Shown: in pieces, positions 7,028 through 14,566 of the stretch
How the letters are laid out: every line of letters starts with the position of its first letter
How positions within the stretch are numbered: the stretch's first letter is position 1
Assembly: GCA_038046465.1 (NCBI GenBank)
Contig: JBBSWB010000068.1
Coordinates: 1-21,881 of the forward strand
DNA from: JBBSWB01 sp038046465
GTDB taxonomy: Archaea; Nanobdellota; Nanobdellia; Woesearchaeales; GW2011-AR9
Length of the DNA: 21,881 nt
Direction of reading: 5' to 3'
Position numbers and translations under genes: made by a program
The notes under the pieces: generated by a model
Seen by the model: the letters and a program-made list of their open reading frames with translations, nothing else
The model's database searches: none
Told to the model about the DNA's origin: nothing

Positions 7028-7843
7028 TTATCCTATACTATAACTAACGCCCATCTTTCCGCCAGAAAAGGTTTGGTAATAAATATCATAAATAGTAATA
7101 GTTATGCCGTTACCAAATCTAAAACTTCCTTTCTCGCTTATCCAATCACTTTTTTGGGTATTTAATCTTATTTTTACCTGGTCTGCTTCTAAGACAGAAA
7201 TAGCTAAATCGTATTTAAGACCGCCGATAGTAACTTCTTGAACTTCGCTTAATTTTAGCTCGGGATGAGTCACAACTGCTCCGGCAACCGGAGTTGCTGC
7301 TGCTGTTGAAGATGCAGCAGTTTCAGCCGTTGTTGAAGCAGCTGAAGCATTTGCTAAGCTGGAAATACACACATTATTTTCACAACCATAATCACAATTA
7401 ACTCGGTTAGTCCAAGAACAGTCTTCCTGCTGGAATCCTTTAGTACGCACATCTATACATTTAATTCCAGTGGTACAAACATTTCCGGCTACACAATCGT
7501 TATCAGCACATCTTAAGGTGCATCTTTTTCTTTCTCCGAAAGTGCAATCCGCATTTAGATAGGCTTTATATTCTGAACTAATACATTTCCAGCCAGGAGT
7601 ACAGGATCCGGTAATAATCGCTTCGGTCGGGGTTGGTTCTTCGCCAGTAATTTCAGTTTTCGGCGCTTCCGCAGCAGTTCCAGCGGTTTCATCTTTAGGA
7701 GTACCGGCACTATCGTCACCTAAACTAACTCCAACACCAGTCAAATTATTTTCTCCAAGATTATCTTTTTCGATAGGAGTACACCCACATAATACGATTA
7801 AAAGTGCCAACAGCACAACAAAATTAATTATTTGTATTTTCAT
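7028..7843 (-). CDS. Cys-rich lipoprotein with a tandem repeat
   Basis: The N-terminus is a lipoprotein-type signal ending LIVLCGC, with C21 as the likely lipidated residue. A Thr/Glu/Pro-rich linker leads to two Cys-rich repeats of the form C-x4-KC...DC...R-x2-C...C-x2-N-x-C (about residues 81-160). These are separated by an Ala/Thr-rich linker from a 75-residue C-terminal beta domain. The Cys spacing suggests disulphides or metal binding outside the cell. A strong Shine-Dalgarno-like GAGGGG lies upstream of the ATG, fitting an internal operon gene 14 bases after the topoisomerase gene. The family is not recognised by name. Confidence 0.75.
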   Translation of the reverse strand: MKIQIINFVVLLALLIVLCGCTPIEKDNLGENNLTGVGVSLGDDSAGTPKDETAGTAAEAPKTEITGEEPTPTEAIITGSCTPGWKCISSEYKAYLNADCTFGERKRCTLRCADNDCVAGNVCTTGIKCIDVRTKGFQQEDCSWTNRVNCDYGCENNVCISSLANASAASTTAETAASSTAAATPVAGAVVTHPELKLSEVQEVTIGGLKYDLAISVLEADQVKIRLNTQKSDWISEKGSFRFGNGITITIYDIYYQTFSGGKMGVSYSIG

Positions 7844-7857
7844 TTTTTACCATCCCC

Positions 7858-8952
7858 TCATTTTATAGTGATCTGTTTTATTTTTTCAATTAGTTCTGGC
7901 TGAACGTAATGGTTTATAGTTACAGTATAATTATCTTTCCAAAGGTGTTCTTTTTTAACAAATTTTTTATGCCCCAGTTCTGCAGCAATGGATAAAAATA
8001 ATTTTTCCACTTCTGCTTTGTGTATTTTTCTTTTTCCTTTAAGAAACTCTTTAACTTTAGTGGTCGCAAAATGGGAACGGACAATGTGGGGGTAAAATTC
8101 CCGACCGCAATAAGTCTTAAATGCTTTTTTAAAATGTTCTTCTCTTAAAGGATGCCCTGAAGGGCCTTTTTGATTAGCAGTAAAAACAAAATCGGTCTGT
8201 TTTAAAGGCTGAAGTATTTTTTTTAGGCGCTGAACATAAATCTTAGGAAACGGCAAGGTTATAATTCTGGGTACGCCGTCTTTAGCGATATAATTAAAAG
8301 TTACTTTATTTCCTGAAATAGTAATATCTTTTTTCTTAAGTGTAGTTAACCCTTTGTGCCCATGAGTTTTATAATATATTTCATTTCCTACGCGCATATA
8401 TGTTTTAAGCAAGGTGTACATAGGCACAGCTAGATTATCTTTTTCATCTTTAAGAGCCAAATCGACCTTTCGGGTAAGCAGAGGATAACATTTATCAAAT
8501 TCTTTTACGGTTTGGTATTTTTTATTCCGATGTAATCTTTTCTTTTCTAAATCATAACAATAAGAATAAGTTCCGCCTTTATTTTTATACAATACATCCC
8601 AGTGGTCTTCAGTATCCTGATCGTGAATAGTAAGGTCTTCAGCAAACAGAGAATAAGCCTTGTCGATTATTTTTCCGTCGGGAAGAATATTGATTCGTGC
8701 TCCTTGCGGCTGGCCTTCTGGAGAAAGCTGCCCTTTTAAAAAAGCAGGATTTTTTTTGTCAATCAATACTTTAAACTTTTTATTTGCTTTGAATAATTTA
8801 ACTACGGTTTGTAGGCGGGGGAAAGCTTTGTTTGTTTTTTTCCAAGAAGTAGCAGTTTTTTCATAGGTTTGAAGATCACCAGTTTTTATTCTAATAATCC
8901 CGATAGAACTGTCTAACGTGCTTTTCTTAAGTTTGGTTTGATATGTTTTCAT
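7858..8952 (-). CDS. DNA topoisomerase IB (small, poxvirus/bacterial-like size)
   Basis: At 364 aa it shows the type IB set in order: R187 in YMRVGNEIY, K208 after GLTTL (LKKKD), R292 in PHIVRSH, H328 in LGHKK, and a candidate Tyr nucleophile, Y349, in NHYVQPEL. An N-terminal beta region (about 60-130) precedes the catalytic core. These enzymes nick one strand through a 3'-phosphotyrosine and relax both positive and negative supercoils. The His-Tyr spacing (21) is longer than in viral enzymes. A tyrosine recombinase is the alternative, but RVGNE...GLTTL is topoisomerase-like. It sits 17 bases after the 735-aa secreted protein gene, an odd place for a DNA enzyme. Confidence 0.75.
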   Translation of the reverse strand: MKTYQTKLKKSTLDSSIGIIRIKTGDLQTYEKTATSWKKTNKAFPRLQTVVKLFKANKKFKVLIDKKNPAFLKGQLSPEGQPQGARINILPDGKIIDKAYSLFAEDLTIHDQDTEDHWDVLYKNKGGTYSYCYDLEKKRLHRNKKYQTVKEFDKCYPLLTRKVDLALKDEKDNLAVPMYTLLKTYMRVGNEIYYKTHGHKGLTTLKKKDITISGNKVTFNYIAKDGVPRIITLPFPKIYVQRLKKILQPLKQTDFVFTANQKGPSGHPLREEHFKKAFKTYCGREFYPHIVRSHFATTKVKEFLKGKRKIHKAEVEKLFLSIAAELGHKKFVKKEHLWKDNYTVTINHYVQPELIEKIKQITIK

Positions 8953-8969
8953 AAATTTTTAAAATAATC

Positions 8970-11177
8970 TTAAGTTATCTGCCAATCGTGAACGGCTGGT
9001 TTAGAATCCATTTCAACCTTCCCGTCAGTTAAACTCCAACTTTCATCTTCCTGTTTAACTAGCCAAGCCCGTCTGTTCTTACCCCATTCCCTAGCTTGTT
9101 GTCTTCTTTCTTCTTCGGTTGTAGGAATAGTCAATATATCTTCATTTATTGGAGCTTTTCCGTAAGCCCCTTGGATAGATTTTGTCTGGGGATATTTTTT
9201 AGAAAGGGCTTTAGTAACCGCGTTTTCTCCCGAAAGAGCTGTATTACAAGCACTGAAAGTAATAGTTTCTACTGGTTTTTCTTGATTTTGTTCTGGCAGA
9301 CAACCAAAAGGCGAAAAACCAGTTTCACAATTAAATTCAATTTCATCCATCTTTCCGGTATTGCTTACCCCATTTCGGTATAAATGCGTATCGAATGGTC
9401 CATGGTGTCCAGTTATAACTATATTTTTACTGTCGGTGGTTGGAGGGACATCTCTACTATTAAAAATATAACAGCCCCCTTTTGTTCTGCAATAAGTTTG
9501 AAGTGAACGGGCAGTATAGGTATTGTCACCAGCTACAATTACAGTTGTAGAAACAGTTTTTGCATTTGGCGGAATGATTCTGCCAAAATTTTCTGCAAAT
9601 TGTCTTTCGCAGTCTACTCCAACAGTACAAGTTAAAAAATGATCCGTTGGTTTATTAAAATAAGTTTGATCTGCTAAGTAATGATTAGAAGACCAATGGT
9701 GCAAGGTCTGTTCGCAATGAGTATAATCGCCCTCTTCACAGGTTTTATAAGTTACATCAAACCGCCCGGCTTTAGTAGATTGCATTTTGCCTTCAAGGAC
9801 AATATCTCCGCCGGCAAATAAGGTAGTTTTACTTAGTGTTTTTCCAGTCGATTTGTCTACGGAAGAAATAGAAACCTCTCCGTTTTTTTGATCTAAGACT
9901 TCTAGGTGATCATAATAAACTGGCGTTTTTACATCAATTTTATCTTCCTTTTGAACATTTAAAAAGGCCAATCTTTTATTGAATTCTGGATTTCCTGAAC
10001 TTCCAGGATTATTTACTATGCAACTAAAAGCACTATTACAAAAATTTGCGATTGGTAAACCGGTATTTTCAGTATAATAGACTCCTTCTGGTGAATTTAT
10101 TGTTAAACTCACCCCATTAGTTTTTTTAAAAGTAGTTTCTTTTTCCCCACTTAAAAGAATAAAATTTTTAGTAGATTCTTTTTTGGGCTGGAACACTATT
10201 CCATCTACCTCTCCAATAGATTCACCTCTTGCATTAGTTCCATCGGGACGAATATGATTTTCGTAACTACTAAATTTTCCTTCGATCAATAATCCTTCTT
10301 CCAATCCCACAAATTTTTCTAAGGTAGTAGATTTAACCGTAAAAGTTCCTTCATAAACAGAATGGCCGTTTTTATATATATTTGGAACAGCTACTTTTCC
10401 TTCTTTAACTTCTATCTTGGGAACCTCGCCTTTTACAGTAGCTATCCCCTTGGTTAAAACCATTACTTCTTTGCCGGTTTCATCTTTTTTTACTGCAAAA
10501 TCTTCTGCTCCAGTAATAACGGTTTCGGTTTGTATCGATTTATCTTCTGATATTTTTTTTATCCGTAATGAACCATCTTCTAATAATTCAGCATTAGGAA
10601 CTGCACCAAGAGTAAAAGTGGTGCTTTTTTCTGGTGGCACCCCTTCTGTAGTCACTTTTACTTTGCCTAAATCGGGTGTTTCTCCTCTAGCTATAGCTTC
10701 CAATACTTCCGGAGGACCTAAATGATTAATTTTTCCGCCACTGTCTGTAACAGTAAAAGTACTAAAAAATTTCTCTTTAACTTCGGGATGATTATTTAAG
10801 ATATTAGCATCTTTTCCAGTTCGGATAACTACCTCTTTAGCAATGTCAAAACTTTTGTCCATTAAAGTTAGATCTGAAGTTAAAGCTCTGGCCAGATCAT
10901 TATCGGGAAGTTTAGGAAGGACTAGCGCAGGATTTTTTCCTAAAGCAGCGGCTAGCTGGTTATCATTTACGATAGATAAATCAGTTATCTTACCTTCAGC
11001 AATCGCCGTAACTAAATCTTCTACATTTAAACTATTAACCGCAGCAGGATCAGTATAATCAAAATCTTCTGGAAGAGGCTGCTGGGAAGGAGATTCCGGT
11101 TCTTGGGCAAGAAGGTTAATCGTAAGTAAGATTATAGAAACCATTACTATTCCCACAAAAATTATTTTTTTCCTCAT
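8970..11177 (-). CDS. Secreted large protein with caspase/CHAT-like C-terminal motifs (copy A)
   Basis: This 735-aa paralogue of the 717-aa protein has the same order of parts: signal peptide (about 1-24), the TDPAAVN helical segment, a beta-rich centre, a conserved LHHWSSN stretch, then the putative catalytic region with IVITGHH (H591) and ITFSACNTA (C644). Keeping both residues and their surroundings in two diverged copies argues that they matter. A pair of Cys in the middle (SFC...SC) is also shared. The extreme C-termini differ: this copy ends in a charged stretch, the other in a Trp/Tyr-rich then Ser-rich tail. It starts 56 bases after the membrane-anchor gene and probably shares its promoter. 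Confidence 0.75.
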   Translation of the reverse strand: MRKKIIFVGIVMVSIILLTINLLAQEPESPSQQPLPEDFDYTDPAAVNSLNVEDLVTAIAEGKITDLSIVNDNQLAAALGKNPALVLPKLPDNDLARALTSDLTLMDKSFDIAKEVVIRTGKDANILNNHPEVKEKFFSTFTVTDSGGKINHLGPPEVLEAIARGETPDLGKVKVTTEGVPPEKSTTFTLGAVPNAELLEDGSLRIKKISEDKSIQTETVITGAEDFAVKKDETGKEVMVLTKGIATVKGEVPKIEVKEGKVAVPNIYKNGHSVYEGTFTVKSTTLEKFVGLEEGLLIEGKFSSYENHIRPDGTNARGESIGEVDGIVFQPKKESTKNFILLSGEKETTFKKTNGVSLTINSPEGVYYTENTGLPIANFCNSAFSCIVNNPGSSGNPEFNKRLAFLNVQKEDKIDVKTPVYYDHLEVLDQKNGEVSISSVDKSTGKTLSKTTLFAGGDIVLEGKMQSTKAGRFDVTYKTCEEGDYTHCEQTLHHWSSNHYLADQTYFNKPTDHFLTCTVGVDCERQFAENFGRIIPPNAKTVSTTVIVAGDNTYTARSLQTYCRTKGGCYIFNSRDVPPTTDSKNIVITGHHGPFDTHLYRNGVSNTGKMDEIEFNCETGFSPFGCLPEQNQEKPVETITFSACNTALSGENAVTKALSKKYPQTKSIQGAYGKAPINEDILTIPTTEEERRQQAREWGKNRRAWLVKQEDESWSLTDGKVEMDSKPAVHDWQIT

Positions 11178-11233
11178 TTTATTATTTGTTCCTTAGTTTA
11201 TTTTATTATTTTTTTTATTATTTCTTTTCAAGT

Positions 11234-12580
11234 CTATTTTACCACTTCTAATTCCCATCTCTGCCAGGTTCTTCCAAATTCATTTTCTACATCTATTCTA
11301 ATAGTGTGAACGCCCAGATCATCTTGAGTGGGTTTAAATTTAATTTCTCCGGTTTTTTCATCAATACTAAATAAATAAGTTTGGCTGGTAAAGTGCAATA
11401 AATTTCCTGTGTTTAATACATTGACTTTATATTGGAATTCTTCTCCAACCTTGATGGTTTGTTTTTCAATGGGTTCTATTACTGGCAGCAACCCATTATT
11501 TACATTCACATTGATTATTAAAGAACTAGTGGTCTCCCGCCCATATCCATCACTAACTTTAATAAAATAAATATATTCGTCATTAGGAAAATCAGCGGTG
11601 TTTACAGTGATTATTCCGGTTCGCGGGTCGATGGGCAGACTAGCTGAATCAGTTTCAAATAATAAAGATTCTCCAATCGCTTCTACTTGGAGAGCGTGGA
11701 TTCCGGGAGCATTAATATTCCATTCGGATAAGGGTTTTAATTGGAAGGTTGGTTCCTCAGTTTTAAGACCAGCTAATCCTAATCCTTCCTGTTCTTGACT
11801 TAAATCTGCCCAATCAAAATTTAAGGCAAAACTATATACTATTGGCTCATCTGTGTATTTTGTATCATAAATTAAATCGACTAATACTTCTGAACCAGTT
11901 TCTCCCAGTTGTTTAAAGCCAAAGGCATCTTCTTGTTCATAAACAGCAGAAGAAAGTTTTCCAATTTGGAACGCAGCCGGATTTTGTTTTTGCTCAGCAA
12001 GATATTCTTCCATAATTTTATATTTTTCTTTGAAATTAAATGAAAGAGTAGCTGAGAATGAGGTTAATTTAGTTTCTTTTCCGTCTTTTTTAATCGTGAG
12101 AGGAAATTCTGAAGTTACTAACGTTTTATCTGAAAATTGCACTTTTATTGTTGGAGCATAAGCATCAATGGCATAACCTTGTTCCTGAAAACTTTTAAAA
12201 TCTCCAACACAATCCAACAGTGCGGTTTCAGTTGCTTTGGCAACTTCTGTTTCAATAAAATTTAACGAAGGGTATGCTGTTTTTTCATTTTGAAAATATA
12301 CTGGTATCTGCAAGTTTTCATCTTCTATCGCGAATTCAAACACATTTAAATCTAAAGGAAATTCATAATATCCGCCCTTGGCAAGAACTTCAGCCATTCC
12401 GGTTTGAGCACTTTGTTCTAAACAATTATCTACAAAAGATTTGATGAAACCAATCTCTGATTTTTCTTCTCGTTGAATTTCCGTGGTTTTAAATTCGCTA
12501 AAATAAATTGCAGTAGAAACTGCTGCTAAAATAAGTATACCTACTATTACAAATATAGTCACCTGTCCTCTTTTTAACAT
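11234..12580 (-). CDS. Membrane-anchored protein with two cadherin/Ig-like C-terminal domains (copy A)
   Basis: At 448 aa, it starts with KRGQVTIFVIVGILIL, a pilin-like or anchor helix. The ectodomain has two conserved Cys (NCLEQS and LLDCVG) and two cadherin-like modules (LPIDPRTGIITVN; FSIDEKTGEIKF...DLGVHTIRIDV), ending WQRWELEVVK exactly like copy B. It heads a likely four-gene operon: anchor, caspase/CHAT-like protein, topoisomerase IB, lipoprotein. It may present or tether the secreted partner at the surface (inference from the conserved pairing). Short stretches of its DNA are nearly identical to copy B while most of the gene has diverged. Confidence 0.8.
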   Translation of the reverse strand: MLKRGQVTIFVIVGILILAAVSTAIYFSEFKTTEIQREEKSEIGFIKSFVDNCLEQSAQTGMAEVLAKGGYYEFPLDLNVFEFAIEDENLQIPVYFQNEKTAYPSLNFIETEVAKATETALLDCVGDFKSFQEQGYAIDAYAPTIKVQFSDKTLVTSEFPLTIKKDGKETKLTSFSATLSFNFKEKYKIMEEYLAEQKQNPAAFQIGKLSSAVYEQEDAFGFKQLGETGSEVLVDLIYDTKYTDEPIVYSFALNFDWADLSQEQEGLGLAGLKTEEPTFQLKPLSEWNINAPGIHALQVEAIGESLLFETDSASLPIDPRTGIITVNTADFPNDEYIYFIKVSDGYGRETTSSLIINVNVNNGLLPVIEPIEKQTIKVGEEFQYKVNVLNTGNLLHFTSQTYLFSIDEKTGEIKFKPTQDDLGVHTIRIDVENEFGRTWQRWELEVVK

Positions 12581-12603
12581 TAGTTGTTAAGAAAGAATTT
12601 ACT

Positions 12604-12611
12604 TATTTAAA
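12604..12611 (-). promoter_or_regulatory. TATA box of the module A operon
   Basis: TTTAAATA on the minus strand is centred about 27 bases before the ATG at 12580, predicting a leaderless operon message. Confidence 0.65.
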
Positions 12612-12723
12612 GCTTTTGCCGATATTAGCTTTATCCTAAAAAATAGGTTAATAAAAATCCTAAACAAAAATATCAAATAAGAGTATTAAATGAAATTATA
12701 AAATAAAATGTAAATAAGATAAA

Positions 12724-12752
12724 TATTAAATAAAAAAATAAATAAAAAATAA
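12724..12752 (-). terminator. Poly-T terminator after L15e
   Basis: Read on the minus strand, three closely spaced T runs (five to seven bases) follow the L15e stop by about a dozen bases, the usual archaeal termination pattern. Confidence 0.6.
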
Positions 12753-12763
12753 ACTGGTTTGGT

Positions 12764-13333
12764 TTATTGCTTTCTTAGATGTGCCCTTCTGCTTGGTCGA
12801 GCTTTCTCAAAGCCTTGGCCTTTGCCTTGCATACCTCGGCCTTTTCTTCCGGCAGAAGTTTTTCCATGGAAGACCCTACTGCGGTTCTTTCCTTGGCTAA
12901 TCCAGTTGATTTTGGGGTCGGACTTGATGACTGGATGTTCTGGATCGACTAAAATTACTTCATACCAGCAATAATATCCGTCTTCAGCAACCCAGTAAGA
13001 ATTAAGTACGACTAAGTTAGCAAATTTTTTTTGTGCTCTTTCTTCACAAATCTGTTGGTAACTTTTTCTTAAAGAAAGCCTAATTCCAGACCTGCGTGGT
13101 CTTCTTCCTCGTTTGATTTGAGGTCGAGTATGTCCACCACGGATAACTCTTTGTCTGACGACTACATAACCTTGTTTAGCTTTATATCCTAAAGATCTTG
13201 CTCGATCGATTCTGGTCGGATGTTCTAATCGGGTGGTGGTTGGCTCTTTTCTCCAAGCAATTAACCGCTCCTGCCATAATTCGTTCTCCCTAGGTTGTTT
13301 CCACAACTCTCTAACGTGTTTGTATAAGCCCAT
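12764..13333 (-). CDS. rpl15e: Large-subunit ribosomal protein L15e (eL15)
   Basis: At 189 aa, the normal family length, it has the typical L15e sequence: MGLYKHVRELWK start, RLEHPTRIDRARSLGYKAKQ (about 55-74), RRPRRSG, and a basic Gly-rich tail (KTSAGRKGRGMQGKGQG) ending HLRKQ. It belongs to the archaeal/eukaryotic 50S/60S subunit and binds 23S rRNA. Unlike most genes here it has a Shine-Dalgarno sequence (GGAGG, 13343-13347, nine bases before the ATG) and a folded leader, so translational control is possible. It stands alone rather than in a ribosomal protein operon. Confidence 0.97.
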   Translation of the reverse strand: MGLYKHVRELWKQPRENELWQERLIAWRKEPTTTRLEHPTRIDRARSLGYKAKQGYVVVRQRVIRGGHTRPQIKRGRRPRRSGIRLSLRKSYQQICEERAQKKFANLVVLNSYWVAEDGYYCWYEVILVDPEHPVIKSDPKINWISQGKNRSRVFHGKTSAGRKGRGMQGKGQGFEKARPSRRAHLRKQ

Positions 13334-13342
13334 TTTAATTAG

Positions 13343-13399
13343 CCTCCATATCTGCGCTTACCGGTTCTAAGTCAGCTGTATTTTCCGTTTGGTTAGCGC
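13343..13399 (-). promoter_or_regulatory. L15e leader: hairpin next to the ribosome binding site
   Basis: On the minus strand GCGCTAACC (13399-13391) can pair with GGTAAGCGC (13362-13354) at eight of nine positions, with a 28-base loop. The 3' arm ends seven bases before the GGAGG. A TATA-like AAGATATAGT (13425-13434) would start transcription near 13402, right at the hairpin. Autoregulation by L15e is a possibility, not shown. Confidence 0.45.
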
Positions 13400-13435
13400 G
13401 TTTGTTTAAGTTTTTATTTTTTTAACTATATCTTT

Positions 13436-13640
13436 AACAGCTTCAGGTAAGCTACTACCCACATTGCTGTTGTTAATCTTAAACACTCAAAGGACTTAGC
13501 TCCGCACTTTAGTGCGTGAGTTAAGCCCTTTGGTGTCACAGAAATTCGCCCATCAAAGAAAGCGTCTTTGTTCAAGCCCTGCCATTTATGGCGGGATGAG
13601 ACGCTTTCGGCGGATTTCTCATGACAATTAACTCAACCAG
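13436..13640 (-). ncRNA. Strongly folded non-coding stretch, candidate structured RNA (strand uncertain)
   Basis: Three hairpins follow each other. The first pairs AACAGC (13436-13441) with GCTGTT (13466-13471). The second (13483-13536) is almost fully paired over 54 bases around a TTTA loop. The third is branched (13540-13619), with arms GAAAGCGTCT/AGACGCTTTC, an outer 11-base arm with one mismatch, and an inner CCCTGCCA/TGGCGGG stem. The minus strand is preferred because TTTTAAATAAA at 13664-13674 would start transcription near 13642. It is richer in G+C than its surroundings and has no open frame. The RNA class is not recognised; it could be a separate RNA or a long L15e leader. Confidence 0.5.
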
Positions 13641-13663
13641 CCGATTATTAGCCTATTTATTGG

Positions 13664-13674
13664 TTTATTTAAAA
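13664..13674 (-). promoter_or_regulatory. TATA box before the structured stretch
   Basis: TTTTAAATAAA on the minus strand predicts transcription starting near 13642, just before the third hairpin of the folded region. Confidence 0.5.
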
Positions 13675-13693
13675 ACATTTTTGAAAAAAGCAA

Positions 13694-14461
13694 TCAAATT
13701 TGTTTAAGTCGGCATCTCGCAAATAATCTCTGAAAAAACGTTTTTTCCTGTGGGGGCGGCGGAATGGGTTCATCTGGACGATTATAAGGCCAAAGAGTAC
13801 CTTCTTCAATTTCTCGCTGAGTTTCTTCTGAATATAAAGTTCCTAAAAAATGTTTAGCGACGTCTAAAATAAATATAGCTCCGTCATAGGAAGTATATCT
13901 AGTCCAGACATGTCCAAAACCAGGATAACCATTTCGATCTACACTAGGTTTACCTCTAAGATGATTATTAGTGCTTCTGAGTTCTGGATCTTTTCCCAGT
14001 AATTCTATTAAAGCAGCACAGGCAACCGCTTGATGTCTGCATACGCCGGCATGCCCTCTAATAAATTCTCCTAGCGAGATTAAGCCGTCTTTGGTTTTAA
14101 CTCTTTTTGATATAATTTCATCCGATTTAGCTGAATCATAAGGTAGATGTTCTTTTACCGTATCATAAATACTGGGAAGAAGATTTCCTCTTCTAATTTT
14201 ACCTTGGTATACTGCTCTTTCTTTTACTTCTTCTTTTAAACCATTTAGGGCTGAAGAATTAGGGCCCACATAAAATGCTTCCCGAGGATTTTTACCTAAA
14301 CAGACCCTGCCAATAATTGGTGAATCTCGACGGATAATCGGTAACGTAACCATTTCTCCTTTGTATTCAATCATGTAACTGGGCTTCCCTTCATCATACT
14401 TTATTTTTTCATCTAGGGCTAACCTAATTTCCAGGAATTGTGTTCTATTCCAATTTGCCAT
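13694..14461 (-). CDS. Transglutaminase-like cysteine protein
   Basis: At 255 aa it has the transglutaminase-core triad in the right order: C141 in GHAGVCRHQAVACAALIELL, H184 in GFGHVWTRY, and D200 in AIFILDVAKH. Archaeal and bacterial members are usually peptidases or amide-forming enzymes. No signal peptide or membrane segment is seen, so it is probably cytosolic. The C-terminus has a Pro-rich patch (DEPIPPPPQ) and then a basic tail. TTTATAAA at 14491-14498 fits a near-leaderless start. It is a single gene with no partner to indicate a substrate. Confidence 0.75.
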   Translation of the reverse strand: MANWNRTQFLEIRLALDEKIKYDEGKPSYMIEYKGEMVTLPIIRRDSPIIGRVCLGKNPREAFYVGPNSSALNGLKEEVKERAVYQGKIRRGNLLPSIYDTVKEHLPYDSAKSDEIISKRVKTKDGLISLGEFIRGHAGVCRHQAVACAALIELLGKDPELRSTNNHLRGKPSVDRNGYPGFGHVWTRYTSYDGAIFILDVAKHFLGTLYSEETQREIEEGTLWPYNRPDEPIPPPPQEKTFFQRLFARCRLKQI

Positions 14462-14490
14462 GTTCTTACTACTCTTAAGTGATGAATGTA

Positions 14491-14498
14491 TTTATAAA
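14491..14498 (-). promoter_or_regulatory. TATA box of the transglutaminase-like gene
   Basis: The palindromic TTTATAAA is centred about 33 bases before the ATG at 14461, leaving a leader of a few bases at most. Confidence 0.55.
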
Positions 14499-14566
14499 CC
14501 TTTCGGTTAGAATCATGTTTTTAGAGGTTATCGTTGTTAGCGGTATAGAACTATTTAATGGTAGGT

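Noticed and set aside
6959..7165. Plus-strand open frame of 68 codons
   Set aside because: It mostly overlaps the lipoprotein gene end and the module B promoter; no start signals.
12759..12974. Plus-strand open frame over the L15e gene
   Set aside because: It is antisense to an unambiguous ribosomal protein gene.
13436..13640. RNase P RNA, SRP RNA or H/ACA guide RNA
   Set aside because: The conserved core sequences of RNase P and SRP RNA were not found, and the hairpins lack a symmetric guide pocket; kept only as an unassigned structured stretch.
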